A stretch of 64,000 bases of DNA from Erodium maritimum (Eukaryota; Streptophyta; Magnoliopsida; Geraniales; Geraniaceae), in the NCBI GenBank assembly GCA_963921825.1, contig OY997592.1, forward strand, positions 57,866,336 to 57,930,335. Direction: 5' to 3'. A program made the position numbers and the translations under genes. How positions within the stretch are numbered: position 1 is the first letter of the stretch; each line of letters begins with the position of its first letter. Shown here one piece after another: positions 31,929 through 44,206 of this stretch. A model generated the notes under the pieces. The model made no database searches and was not told where the DNA came from. It saw nothing but the letters and a program-made list of their open reading frames with translations.

Positions 31929-33179
31929 AGCTACTAGATGTTTATGCATGATTTTCGTGCTTTGTGTTCTATTTTTCATGTTTTTGAACCCGATTTCATG
32001 TGCTAGCTATTTCATCTTGGGTGTATATCAAGTTCTAGGTTAGAGTTGGTAAAAATTCAAACTTTAGCCAATTAGAGAACTTATCTAGGAGTTTCGACAT
32101 TCACATGTCTTGATTTCCTATTGACGAGATAGAAATATGCTCGAATGTGTTTTCTCGATTCTCTTGTGTGTTTCAAGCCGACCGAACAATTTGTGGATTT
32201 TCCCATGATTGTTATGTGCATTATGTAGATTGATGTTTAGAGCGATCCATGATTCGATCTAGTGTGAGGCGAGATTTCACTTATATAGAATTTACTTACG
32301 CTTGTGTATAACCAAGATATCGTGATTCGATGTTCTACGTAGTTCTACTTGATTACCGAACTCATCTAGATCGGTGGTGTTCGGTTTTCAAGAAGTGAAC
32401 TAGGCGTAGCTAAGTAGATTCGTCCATTAGAGTTTACTTATGCATGTATATTACCAGAGCTTTGTGATTCATTGCTCTATTTAGTTCTCCTTGATGATCG
32501 ATTTATTCGGTAGTCAGGTTGATTGAACTATGCGTAGCTAAGTAGATTCGAAAAATTATTTAGAGTCCACTCATGCTTGTGTAGTACTAAAGTATCGTGA
32601 TTCGATACTATATTTAGTTCTAATTGATTTTCAGTGTTCGTCTTTATTAATAACATTCGGGAAATAAGAAGTGAACTAGGTGTAGCTAAGTAGATTCGTC
32701 GAGTGGTGTAGCTATCTCTACTTGTGGTATTTGGTAGCGAGAATGGCACGGATTCGTCATTTTCATTTCTTGTTCGATGATTGATAGAGATTTGCTCAAG
32801 ATCATAGAACTACACCCTTTTATTTTTTCTTTCCGATGATTGGTGGTTCACATACTTGTCTGGACAATGGTCTTGTGCCCTCTCCCCGTGACTAGTATGT
32901 GGTTGATTTCATGATACCGCATACATAGAAACTTAAGTGTTCTAAGACCATAAGGAAAGCATTATTGCTTTTACCCATCGTTAACTTAACCATGCCTTAA
33001 TTGGAAATCGTATTTACTTATATCCTTGACCGACTCTTTGTGTGAATAAAATGTTATGTGTGTTAGGTGGTAGCGTGTATATAGATTTTACTGTTTTCTA
33101 AACTTTAAACAACACTATTACAATTCTACCATTTATTTTCCCTTTCGGGGATGTGGAAGTGACAGCCCACGTCCCCAGG
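31371..33179. other. No gene seen; contains TA repeat and a three-unit tandem repeat
   Basis: (TA)n at 31894-31925. 31930-33180 is T/G rich without coding signal and holds the diverged tandem repeat at 32285-32705. Possibly the remains of another LTR or leader region, not proven. Confidence 0.4.
32285..32705. repeat. Three diverged tandem units of 130-145 bp
   Basis: Each unit runs TTACTTATGCNTGTGTA..., ATCGTGATTCGAT...CTA, TTTAGTTCT..TTGATT, then GTGAACTAGGCGTAGCTAAG TAGATTCG. Unit starts are near 32285, 32429 and 32561. Divergence between units suggests age. Confidence 0.75.
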
Positions 33180-33184
33180 TTTTA

Positions 33185-36100
33185 TGTCACGCCCCAAATC
33201 CGGTTTTGACCGGACTCGAGACGTGAACTAAAAATAACAATAAAGAAAACAACTTTAACGAAATAAGTCTCCAAACATAATTCCAAAACCAATAACTCTT
33301 GTAACGCGAGTCAAGGCTCGAAAACCAAATAGTAAAGAGTTCAATACAAAAGGAAGTATGTCACTGACAACCCAAAATAAATAAGGACTCTCGCCAGGCT
33401 CCCCAGCTCTGAACCGTCCTCTACACCGACTCACAATCGAAACCTGTAAAACAGTAATGAAGGGGGTGAGCTTTCGCTCAGTAGGAAAAAGTAGTTAAGG
33501 TGATGAATTATCCGTTCACCACCACGGGTAACAGTCCAACTAGGGCATACTAGAAAGGCACAACAACTAACGACAACCATAGGAATCACATAATCACAAA
33601 CCATACTCACATGATTATAACCACGCTTAATCACATCAATTACCAATCATCAAGCAACAACACAAAGTAAAACACCCACAAGTCTCGTACAGCAGTCCCC
33701 CCCGTCACCGGCTTCCATAGCACGGCTCCACCATATCGTACCGGAACACACAGCCTCAACCTAGATATCTTCCTAGATCACAGAGCATCGGGGTACAACT
33801 CATAATAAACATACCGGACCGGCACATACCTCGGTCGGATATCTTCCTGGATCACACAACATCGGGGTACAAATCACACCACCCGCGGCCTAGATGTCCT
33901 ATACCGGAATCCTCCGTCGGTATAGACATCATGTCGGAACCCTTAGCCCCGGGGGACCGCGTACATGGGACACCATCCTCGGCCTAGATATCCTACATCG
34001 GAATCCTCCACGGTATAGATATCGTACCGGAACACCTCGTCTCGGAACATACCGTATCGGACCACACACACAAATGTCTCAAACATGTCACCAGGCCATA
34101 GTTCAAACTAGCAACATACCATAGCAAACAATCTTACCGAACACATCACATCGGTCTATCATTCGCCCGATCATATACAAGGCAAAAGTTCACGTCATAC
34201 CGAACATATCATACCAGACATATCATATCAACATATCATACCGAGCATATCCTACCATGATCATTAATTAACAACGGAACATACCGCTAATTAGACATAC
34301 CAAATATACTAATCACAAACAAACGCAATCATAACACGATCCTACGGGCACGACATGGCCCACATGCAATTCTATAGCACGACAATTCTCAAACCTACGG
34401 GCACGACATGGCCCGCAAGTTATCCCACATTCTACACGGCTACACTCGTTCCTCACATCCTACATGCAATTCTACAATTATATCATTTGTTCATAACCTA
34501 TATGCATACTAGTAACTTTCCGCAATTAAATCGGTATTCGCTACTTTTCCCTACCACAATCGCTATCCAAACGCAAGCCAAAGCGAGTCGCCTAGTAGCC
34601 TCCTCCTCCGTGCTCGGGAATAACGTTTAGGATCACAAAGTAGTACTAGATTTAATAATCATTCAAGGTCGTTCTAAGGAGAAAACACCCGAATTACCCC
34701 TAACTGTCAGATGATATATTATAGTGAATCCCTTACATGAATAGGTGATATCATCACCTATATATACATGATACATAAGTGGTTATGGATGGTTACAGGA
34801 AGTTACATAATACAAATATAACTGCTAATACTCCCCCGCAGTCGGAGCGGGAGAAAGACGGATGCTTTGACTAGAGCGATGAAGTTGTGGAAAGGGCTTC
34901 TCGAGCCAAGTCCATGCCTCGTAGGCAGAGGATCCAGTTTTCGGATTGGACACCAGGACTCGTAGTCCATTCTTCGACGATGTCGTGTCGTCGACATGTA
35001 AGATGAGCGAGCAATCGATCACTTGGAACGTTACTAAACGACGAACACATTTGAGGAGATTCTGAAAGCAATCATGGTGCTTTTTGCAAAGCGGCATCAT
35101 ATTGATGCATCTATCAAGAAGCGGGAGTGGAGGAGAACAATTTAAGGGTGGTAGTGGTTGGACATTGTAAAACAAAAAAAGGAAAAAGATAAGATGGGTG
35201 GTGATTTATTGCCGTAGCATGAATTTGATAAATAAAAATATAAAAGAGAAAAAAAAGGAAGGAACCACAGGTCAGACTCTTGGGCTCTGATACCATGTCA
35301 GATGATATATTATAGTGAATCCCTTACATGAATAGGTGATATCATCACCTATATATACATGATACATAAGCGGTTATGGATGGTTACAGGAAGTTATATA
35401 ATACAAATATAACTACTAAATATAACTACTAATACTAACAATTAGAACATGGGCTATAGGGTAAACTGGGCCGGAGCAAGGCCCATTCTGGGCGGCCCAC
35501 AAGCTCGACATCAGGCCCGGACCGTGCTCCTCAGAGGGCCGGCCAAAGGCCCGAACCGTGCCCCTCAGATGGCCGGTCTGAGGCCTGGACCGTGCCCCTC
35601 AGAGGGCCGGTCTGAGACCTTTTTCGTGCCGTTCTGGGCTGCCCCCTTCTTCTTCTTCCCTCAACTTGGTGCCCACGAATTTCTACCTCAAAATCTCCAT
35701 TGTTAACCTCAAGAACCTCCAGAATCAGTCCCAAAAACCTCCATACTTCCATACCTAAGTGGGGTTTCATCAAAACAATCAAAATCCACATGATTTCTAT
35801 CTGAACTTCCACTTTTCTTCACCAAACAATCATCTAAACAACAACCAACCCGAAATCCACCTAGTTCATGCTTTTTCTATCAAACCATAACCCCAAACTT
35901 AATTGAAAGTAGGTTTTTAGAGGTTACTTACCTTAGGAATGAAGAGGGGATGAGAATGAAAGTGTTTTGGAGAAGTTTGGTGTTGAAAAATCACCCAAAG
36001 TAGCTTCTTTTCTTCATTATCTTCTTCTTCAAGCAATGGAGCTCCCAAGCACTCTCCTCTCCTTGTATATTTCGGCCAACACAAGGAAAATGAGCTGAAA

Positions 36101-36513
36101 ATGCTCTCAAGTGGCCCTTTAACCTAATTTAGAATGGACCAATTTGCCCTCAAGCTCCCTTCCTTCTCTTTTGGCACATATGAGGGGAAATGGGTCTTTC
36201 TAGACCCATTTCTTCTCCTCCAAGCCACCATGAACAAGTGTCCATGTGGGTCCACCTTGACCCTTAATAATTTCCAACACACTTAAATTAATCCGATTTA
36301 GCCTCTAATTTGACCCCGTTTGACCCGCGGTTGACTATTTTGCAAAAGTGGTCAAAAGAAAGGAAACGACCCAACTAAGCTAACTGTAACGACGACTAAT
36401 CTTTTTGGGTCCCGGAAAGGTCCTGAATGACTCCCGGAGTCATCGGTTGACTTTTCCGATTGAAAGTCAACTTTCACCAAAATTTACCGGTTCGACCGAG
36501 GGCGGTTCTTAAA
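33185..36513 (+). mobile_element. Solo LTR, TGTCACGCCCC superfamily, group 2, with nested TRIM-like element
   Basis: It begins TGTCACGCCCCAAATCCGG and closes after GGCGGTTCTT, with target duplication TTTTA (33180-33184 and 36514-36518). Same internal blocks as the 27551 copy; removing the nested 735 bp gives about 2.6 kb, the same length. No internal region of the parent element. Confidence 0.88.
34705..35434 (-). mobile_element. TRIM-like miniature LTR retroelement, both LTRs present
   Basis: Direct repeats 34705-34830 and 35295-35434 (about 126 and 140 bp) bound a 464-bp interior. On the minus strand the primer-binding site TGGTATCAGAGCCC, complementary to initiator-Met tRNA, follows the right-hand LTR directly. 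A purine tract GCGGGGGAG precedes the other. The duplication CTAAC (34700-34704, 35435-35439) is perfect. The LTRs differ by few positions, so the insertion is young compared with its host LTR. The interior encodes no gag-pol and is non-autonomous. Confidence 0.88.
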
Positions 36514-36518
36514 TTTTA

Positions 36519-37700
36519 GCAAAGTACTAGTGATACCTCTACTCCATATAGGATTGATCGGTACTTAGCCGTCACATATATTGCTTGATGATCGTGTCCT
36601 GATGCACGTTAAAAGAGGGATTTGGCACTTAGTCATCCCCACTCATTAGTCGATTTCTGGGCCCAATGGGTTTCCCATCCCTATTGGGCCCATGCTCCGA
36701 GGGTCAGGGCACTCGTCGATACTATCGAATAGGCAAAGACAGAAAAGGGACCCTTTTGCCTAATGGTAGAGGTGATTCCGGATGACGCAATGAAAACTCA
36801 AAGCACCATTATGTTGACAAAGAAGTCGATTGTGAACACGGAAAAGATAGGTAGGAGGAAGGAGTAGAATCATTTGAGATCAAAAGGCCTAGTCATTGGG
36901 GAAGGGAACCAGGAGATCCATGCAAAGGATATCATGCTCTAAATATCTTGGAGAGGTGGTGGAAGAAGCTCGGACCACGTGAAGGCGACCATGACACCTA
37001 CCCACAAGAAGGCGGGCACTACATTGACCCACATGAAGACAACCACGACATCGGCCCATATGATGACGACCAATACAACGGTCAACATGGAGGCGAACAA
37101 AACAAGCCCTAACCAAAATGACGTTGTCGGAGTAACATTTCACCAGAGAACAGGGGGGTGGACAATTTCCTCGACTACCCTCAACAAAGGAAGGGAACTA
37201 GGACTCTGAGGCCGTCCGGCCAGATCTGGAAGACAAAGCCAGGATATGCCACCACACCACCAGGGATAGCGGTGGCTTGTACAGCTGGACTGAGACACAC
37301 GACCAGACATAGGGACCGGATCGTACCATAAACAAAGGACGGAGGAGGGCTCCAGCGAGAGGCCTGCAACGGTAGAGGAGAGCCATGGTCCGACAGTAAT
37401 AAACAAATTCCTATTTGAATCACCCCGTCTGGTTCCGGTGAGCTCCCGTCGTGGAGCCTTGCTCCATGACTGGTCGTGACGAGAACCATCCATGACGACG
37501 AAAGATCAAAGACACCAGAAGAAGGGAACTTCCGATAAGGCACGATAGAATGAGCAACAGAAGACGGAGAAGGGTGACGTCGAAGGAGAAGGCCCATCGA
37601 CAATCCCCATGGTTAAAAAGTCGCCGGTGACTGTGACTATCTACACAATGACCCATTTAGGGTTTCCTCCCGAAAAAGAGTCCAAACGTCAGAGGAGTCT
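36519..37700. other. Decayed retroposon-like DNA, LINE 5' region suspected
   Basis: No intact gene. The minus strand from 37700 to 37180 (CCTCTGACGTTTGGACTC, a G-rich leader, MDGSRHDQSWSKAPRRE) resembles the leader and ORF1 start of a plant LINE, but the match is weak. 36973-37110 is a 27-bp tandem repeat. Confidence 0.4.
36973..37110. repeat. 27-bp tandem repeat, five units, open in frame
   Basis: Five units of 27 bp with consensus CACGAAGACGACCACGACATCGNCCCA keep a 9-residue period in frame: EGDHDTYPQ, EGGHYIDPH, EDNHDIGPY, DDDQYNGQH on the plus strand. The minus strand is open too, with a 9-residue His/Cys/Arg period (CRGCLHVGQ). Confidence 0.7.
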
Positions 37701-37878
37701 ACCAGTAATTTAATTGCGTCACTTCAGCATGCACTTGGTTGATGAATACAACACAACTTGCATTATTATCAATAATTAAAGAAGTGAAGAACAAATTACA
37801 ACTTTATTTTTGCATACAAAATACAAAGTAGAAAGGGAGACATAATTGTGGGATAGCATAACTAGTAGGTTAAAATGG

Positions 37879-39193
37879 TCAAGAGGTGAGATGGGGAGAG
37901 GAAAGAGCAAGGCCAAGGTTCCATAGCTGAAAAGCTCCGTTGACGAAATCGTAATGAGCTCCCTTGAGAGCCGTGGCCTTGTTCATCACAGCGTCCCTCA
38001 CAAACGGGTATGTGAGCAGGTTTCCGAGCGACACGTTGACGGCTTCTTTCTCGCAGTGGTGGCATTGCTCCTCCAACGACAACCCTCCGTGCTCTGCTTT
38101 CACCTTCTCCTTGGCGGCCGAACCAATTTGAACCCAATCATCCACGAAATGGCTGATGATCAAAGTATTAACACTGTTAATTAGTTTGATGCGCAATCAA
38201 AACGAGTGGTCTCATTGTGAGTAAAAATCATGTGCAAATACATACTGCTTAGGAGGTGTTGGTTGCATCAACGCCTTGATACCACCGCAGCGGCTGTGGC
38301 CAATTATCAGTATGTTCTTTACCTGCACGTATGTTTAGCGGATACATATTGTTAATCCTACTCCAACTCAGATATTTGAATTATCTAGTCGTGAATTCAA
38401 CTACTATGCTAATTAAGTAATAATCACTTAATACTAACAAGAAGTGTAGGACATTTTTACCTTGAGATGAACGACAGCATATTCAATACAGGACCCAACT
38501 CCTCCATACTTGATCTGATCATAGGGAGGAATCATGTTGGCAATGTTTCGGACGGTAAATGCTTCCCCCACCTTGAAATTCAATATGTGTGTCGGACAAA
38601 CCCGAGAATCCGAACAAGCAAATACCAAAAACTACACATATACAGATTGAGTACAAACTTAGTATAAACTTATAAGTTTCTTTCATTTTGTTGAAGTTGA
38701 ATTCATACCGAAAAAATATAAGAAGGAGAAATTATTCATAAAGATTAGGTCTACACTCAATTAATAAAGTTCATTTTGTAAATGTAAGAAGTGAAGTGAA
38801 ATATGGTAGTAGGTAGGAAGTGAAGAGATACCTTGGGATTCTGTGTCTCTGCAAGTTGGCGGAACAGACCCGGCCGCTTACTGCATTGGGTTGAAAACAT
38901 TAAACATATCTAATAATTAGAGTCCATTCATATATATATACGAAATGAAACAAATATGAAATAGAATGAATTGGTGACCCTTACTCGTATTTGGTAGTCT
39001 TGAAGTGAAGGAACCCAGAGCGAATGTGCTCGTCCGCATCGAATTCTTCTGATGCGGCAGCCTCCAGCTCTGCCGTCAGCTGCTTGATTTTGGCGATGGC
39101 CAAGCCTCGGACGTCGCGTTGGTCGCTCACGACAACCTTGGACAACTTCGCAAGAACTTCCTCATACGACTCGTTCACAACCATATCTGCCAT
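37879..39193 (-). CDS. Beta-carbonic anhydrase, cytosolic type (259 aa)
   Basis: Catalyses CO2 + H2O to bicarbonate and H+. Five coding exons: 39193-38985, 38880-38832, 38631-38461, 38322-38246, 38152-37879. All have GT/AG borders and the phases add to 260 codons including TGA. Zinc ligands are Cys92 in CSDSRV, His152 and Cys155 in GHSRCGG; the Asp94/Arg96 pair is present. Other landmarks: KIKQLTAEL near the N-terminus, [38 protein letters not shown] and the [17 protein letters not shown] end. Length and the [17 protein letters not shown] start, without a transit peptide, fit the cytosolic plant isoforms; plastid forms have about 70 more N-terminal residues. A plausible 84-bp intron lies in the 5' leader (39211-39294). 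The gene looks intact and functional. Confidence 0.95.
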
Positions 39194-39254
39194 TAATTTA
39201 TATCTTCCTGCTGCAACATTAACGTGCTCTGTTCAGTGAAAGTACAGTATGAAT

Positions 39255-39347
39255 GCAGATTGAAGAACTACTTATGATAAAGAGCAAAATATACCTTGAT
39301 AGTGACACGAAGCTGACGATGCAGATTGAAGAACTACTTATGAATTA
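39255..39347. repeat. 26-bp direct repeat in the carbonic anhydrase leader
   Basis: ATGCAGATTGAAGAACTACT (plus TATGA) occurs at 39253-39278 and at 39319-39344, one copy inside the leader intron and one upstream of it. Confidence 0.75.
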
Positions 39348-39402
39348 ATGATGCTTAACAATATCAGTTAATGCTGTGAGGACATAATGCGAGTTGGGAT
39401 GC

Positions 39403-39410
39403 TTTTTATA
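39403..39410 (-). promoter_or_regulatory. TATA box of the carbonic anhydrase gene
   Basis: TATAAAAA on the minus strand, about 210 bp before the ATG and about 110 bp before the 5'-leader intron donor at 39294. The upstream DNA to about 39660 has a diverged copy at 46370-46680 that lacks this box. Confidence 0.55.
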
Positions 39411-40419
39411 GCACCCAGAAAGCTTTGAAGCGCTTATTAATCTAATGAATGTACAGTGGGCTAAACGTGGCTTGATTAATTAATCACTTATGTCTAGTAA
39501 TATTTAAAAGCAACTAGGTAATAAGAATGAACGCGTTTTGGGGGTGGATATTATTGTATGACTGTTGAGCTTGGCTACTACTATTAGTCTTCCAAATACG
39601 ACCACCATGGACTGTCTAGGTAACTGGTGTTCGACCTCTTGCTCCTCGTTATGTAAATCTAGATCACTAAAGCGCTCGTTATCCGCTCAAAAAAATTTAT
39701 TTTATTTATCACAAGTTTTTGATGTTATCATTTAAGATAGTTTAGCTGGTTAGACATCTAGGTGATTGTTTGTTGTGTGAGAAGGTAAGCTTAGAATTTT
39801 GGACAAGTATAGATGGGAAGGCATCAAAGTTAGAATAGGATTTTACAGTTTTTTTATTATGACTAGAAATTAGTTTTGGCTGTAAGAGAACAGTACGATC
39901 AAATCTGAACTTTTTATATGAGAGGTTCTGAGTTCGACTCTGAGATATATTATACATTTATTGTATTGAATGTGAACTTTGATGTACTCTCGAAGTTTGT
40001 ATTTTCTTGTTTGTCACGTACGCTTGCATCAGGTGCACATACACATCAGGGAGGTCCATTCTTCGTAAAAACTAAAAACCTGCATCATGTCCCATAAAAA
40101 CTGTCATTCGATCTATTCGTAAACCTTATTCATGCCTTCTCTTTCTTTTTTCTTACATTTCATGCTATGCAGAGTTTTAAAAGAGAGAATAATATTGTCC
40201 TGAATTGAATGTCCAAGAATGAAAGCTCCTTGTGAGTAATGATGCAAGAAACCCCACCTGAAGGCGTCTAGGCCCGCCATTTGAACGGAATATGGTCGAT
40301 TAATCACCGAGTCGGTGGATTAACCGTCACCTGGACGATTAATTGGTCGGGTCGGATTCGTAATAAATAATTAAAACACATTTTCTAGTCTCTTACAAAC
40401 TATGTAAGACCATAAAATT

Positions 40420-40530
40420 ATGTTAGATAAGTTGGTAGAGAACACTTTGTTCAAGTGTTACATCCTAAGTTTGATTCACGCTATTAATATTTTTGTTTTG
40501 TATTTTTAAACATAAAAGTGCATAAGCTTG
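40420..40530 (+). repeat. tRNA-derived SINE head, candidate
   Basis: A box-A-like AGATAAGTTGGTAGAG (40425-40440) and a box-B-like AAGTTTGATTCAC (40467-40479) are 26 bp apart, as in tRNAs and plant SINEs. The body that follows is T-rich (TATTTTTGTTTTGTATTTTT). Ends and target duplication not determined. Confidence 0.35.
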
Positions 40531-40648
40531 TGTTGATTGCGTTGATAGTCATATTTATTGATCATCTTTTAAGAATTGTATGATACTTTTAGTTTAGTAA
40601 AATGTTTACGTTCTGACCTGAAATAAGGTTTGTACCCGAAAGCTCCCC

Positions 40649-40651
<3 letters not shown>

Positions 40652-40697
<46 letters not shown>
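40652..40697. repeat. (TA)n microsatellite
   Basis: About 23 TA units. Confidence 0.95.
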
Positions 40698-40701
<4 letters not shown>

Positions 40702-40861
40702 TGATATTATTAATATTTTATTACATAATATAATATAAAATTTAATATTGTATATAATAAAAATTAATAGGATAAAAAAGTAATTAGATTAATCCCCACT
40801 TAGTGTCCAGGACCTCTTCCCACCCGACCAATGACTAACGTTTCTTACAGCGTTACCTACG

Positions 40862-42480
40862 AGTGAGAAGTGATCCCATCCAAGAGGGGTTTGAGACGAT
40901 TGGCCGCCACCTTGGATATTATTTTGAACAGAATATTGCAAACGACAATGGGACGAAGATCCTTAGAGCTAAATAGAGAGGCCACCTTCGGAATGAGGAA
41001 TAGAGTCGTAGAGTTGAGCGAGGGGGGAACCTCTCCTCCTTTAAAGATTTGACGGACACAATTCGTGACATCTCCCCCCCACCGTGGTCCAATACTTCTG
41101 TTAGAAAAAAAGGGTTAAAACCGTCTGGTCCGGGAGACTTATTGGGGCCCATAGAAAAAGTTCCTCCCGAACCTCCTCCGAGGAGACCGGTGTTAATAAA
41201 GCCATGTTCTGTTTTGCTCAGATCTTGTGGGTGACAGTAAGGAACCAAGAAGACCCCGAGCCATCCAACTTCCGAGAGAGAGCTTGATACAAGGATAAGA
41301 CGTGATATCTTAACCATGTTTCCTAAGTGAGCATCGTACCATCCACATACTTAAGACCCTTCACGCTATTATTTCGTCATCGCTGGGAGACCAAGGCTTG
41401 GAAAAACTTAGTGTTCCGATCTTCGTCAGTCAGCACGTGATTTTTGGCTCTCTGTCACTAGAACGTGGCCTTTCTGTCAAGTGCCTTGCCATAAAAGGTC
41501 TCCATTGCTCGACGTCGTCAGATGCTTGAGCAAACGCCTTTTCCATTGAGAAAGAGTATTTCCTTCTCGCAACCGTACATTTGTCGTAAAATTGTATTAT
41601 AAACTTCTTGGCCCCATTCTTCTAAGGTGGCTCCCATACCCGACGTCCTAGTGAGGATTGGACGATCCATCGAACCTCCTCATATGGATTGTATTAGGTG
41701 TCCACACCTTGGGTCCTCCTCCCATATATTTCGAACCAAAGTGCTCGGGTCACTTGTTCCTATATCTGAGGTTCCGTATCCAGAATAATAGGTAAATGAC
41801 CAAACGTAGAGATCCCCACGTTATCTAAATGCGCTAAATTTCACTTCTCCAACAGGAGTCCCGAGAAGAAGGCCCTGTCCAATTGTACCTACAATTTGGT
41901 GGACGGCTCGCTCCCACTGGGCCACGTGTACTCGTAACCCTAAGGCGGAAGATCATGAAGACCTAGTTCTCCTACGCATCCCCGAAATGCCTTTATCAAA
42001 GCCTTCTGGTACAGGTGCCTTCCTTGTTTGTCTTGTTGGTAGAGAATGCCATTGAAATCCATTATGATAGCCCATTTGTCCTCTCCTCGATCCGGAGGGT
42101 TCACCAAGGAACGCATGAGATCCCAAGTCTTCCAACAAAGCTCTATGTTGCTTCACCATAGATACCCGTTAGTCGAAACTCCTCCACTCATGCACCCAAA
42201 ATACGGGCATCAATGTGAAGGTTACATGTTACCAAAATTGTTACCTGCACCTCCTTCGTCCGAGCATCAAGCCTCCTTGGTTTCCTTCCGCAGGGACTTA
42301 CCGCCACCTGAAACCCAAGTTGAAGCTTCAAAGTCCATAAGTAGTCAATTAGTGCCAGAGTTTCACATAGGAAGATGACTTGTGGTCTACAATGTCCTAT
42401 GACCCCCTTGAGATACTCAATCGTTGACAATTTACATAGACCGCTATAGTTCCATGCTTACAATTTCATCGGTGAAAACC
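40862..42480 (-). pseudogene. LINE (L1-type) ORF2 relic: endonuclease to reverse transcriptase
   Basis: On the minus strand, the AP-endonuclease start (LSTIEYLKGVIGHCRPQVIF then LCETL) lies at about 42430-42350, DFNGILYQQ at about 42060, and the reverse transcriptase at 41170-40870: NKSPGPDGFNPFFL and, in another frame, a degenerate RPI.LCNILFKIISKVAANRL block near 40950. The frame is interrupted many times by stops and shifts; roughly ten or more. The 3' half (polymerase active site, zf-RVT) is missing. Sequence from 42480 to 42949 is compatible with the end of ORF1 but shows no clear domain. Old, inactive. Confidence 0.75.
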
Positions 42481-42973
42481 TTACGAGTTCTACCCAAGCA
42501 ACGGACACACTCAACTATATTGGAGCACAAAATAAAACACCAATATGCAAACACGACACATAGAAAAAGATCCAATACCGAGTTACCCGTACTAGGAAAA
42601 CATATTCCCTAGTGAAGATTGCAAAATCTCGTCCTGAAAACATCCTTTCATTGTGCCGCTCTGGTGATCTTCCAAAACAATGCCCCGAAAATCTGGTTGG
42701 CGCAACCGCTTCACTTTAGCCTACCAAAAATTCGCGGCGAGGCAACGAGAATCCAAGGCACCAAACAACGACTGGTCCCTACTGTGAAACGATCTTCTAC
42801 TTTTCTCCTTTGACATAAGAGGATTGAAAAGGTCTTCCTACCCGGGTGACAAGCTGGAACCACTCAAGAAAAGAGAGGATCCCGTCTCCGCCCCTAACTA
42901 AGCAGAACATGCCCCGTGCCGACTTTAGCGAGGAACCCTAGTGGTGCTATTTCAAATTGTCCTCTTATTTGAT

Positions 42974-44182
42974 TTTTTTTATCAACTAAATTTATTGATG
43001 GAGCAGGTTTTCAGTATGAAAACAAGCCCAAGTGATAACCCTCATTACAAACCTAGAGAGTGCCTCGACGACACCTCCAAACCAGTACAAACCAACCCCA
43101 TTCCGCGAACAGACAAGTCTCCATACCCAGATATCACTACCATGAAGAAAACTAAACAAAGCCCAACAAGGGGCAACTAACTAACATCCAGGTTCTAAAA
43201 ACCAGATGAAACAATACAGAACAACCACTATCACAAAGAACAGAACAATAAACCAAAAGAAAAAGGAAAACTTTCTAACGCCAACCAGACTCAGGAAAGT
43301 ACACCCGATCAGCAGCACAATACCAGACCTCAACTAAACCCCAGTCGCCCTGCTACCCAACCCCCACCGGTTCATTCTCAGAACAGGCCACACCCGGCCA
43401 GGTCAACTCGACCCAAACAAATCACGGTGGCCACACCGACCCACCGTGAGGCCCCTACAACAGGCGCAAGAGGAAAAAATCACAGAATGAGGAAGAGGCA
43501 GCAAAGGAAAGTAGGAGAGGAAGAGTAAACCTCTAAAATTGTGACGAACGATCTCCACTCCCGATTATGCTCCGAAACCAGTGCACCCCGTGGCCAACCG
43601 CAGTGGGAAAATCGGACCCAGACCACCTCCCCTAAGTCACCGGAGACGAGGAGAGGAGGACCAGAGTAAGAAGCAACTGAAACGACCAGAGAAAAGAGCC
43701 GAGCACTCTAGATCCACAAGCTCGATAGCCCCACCTTCACCAAACACTGCTCAGCTTCCCAACGAGAAGCCCACCAGAGCCAACACTCCACGGAGAACCC
43801 AAGGGCGAGTTCGAGAACCCCCCCCCCCCCCCCTGAACCTCCACCGGCAAGGGCAAGAAGAGGAAGAAACCGAAGTAGGATGAAGCCGGACCTGAGGATA
43901 CAAGAGAGATGGGTGATACGGTCTCCAGCAACGAGACGCGATCCGGTGAAGGAAAAAGGGGCAGATCTGAGAATCAGGGGTCCCAAATCTGACCCCCAAA
44001 CCTCACCCAAACTTGAAGGAGAGAAGATGGGACGAAGAGAGGCTACCACCGGTAACCATCTGGCCTAAAGGCAGACCAGGCCGGTCACCGGTGGCAGCGG
44101 TGGAGCTCCTGACGGACGAAGAAGACGCGCGACTTTTAGGGTTTTTAGAGAGAAGTGGGAGCACTTCTCTCTAAAAACGTTT
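42974..44182 (-). mobile_element. Non-autonomous LINE-type retroposon, 24-bp target duplication
   Basis: TTTCAAATTGTCCTCTTATT then TGAT (42950-42973) and the same 24-mer with one difference (44183-44206) flank the insert. The left edge is poly-T, that is, a poly-A tail on the minus strand, and the right end is a leader with an imperfect hairpin AGAGAGAAGTG-GGAG-CACTTCTCTCT (44147-44172). About 1.2 kb, no endonuclease or polymerase. GC-rich frames exist in several registers (for example 43708-44049, minus) without a recognisable domain. Confidence 0.8.
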
Positions 44183-44206
44183 TTTCAGATTGTCCTCTTA
44201 TTTGAT

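Larger units (their letters stand above)
39411..40860. other. Upstream region of the carbonic anhydrase gene; no gene
   Basis: It contains the promoter-distal part shared with 46370-46680, a weak tRNA-like block near 39743-39942, a SINE-like head at 40420-40530 and (TA)n at 40652-40697. No coding sequence. Confidence 0.45.

Noticed and set aside
36889-37656. Several 60-140 residue minus-strand frames
   Set aside because: Mutually overlapping registers in decayed retroposon-like DNA; no domain recognised beyond a vague LINE ORF1 resemblance.
39743-39942. tRNA gene or SINE suggested by TAGCTGGTTAGAC and GGTTCTGAGTTCGACTC
   Set aside because: The A-box and B-box-like words are about 180 bp apart with no cloverleaf; at most a split SINE relic.
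43581-44068. Overlapping GC-rich frames of 60-113 residues
   Set aside because: They lie in the leader of a retroposon, on both strands, include a poly-Pro/poly-Gly homopolymer and have no domain.
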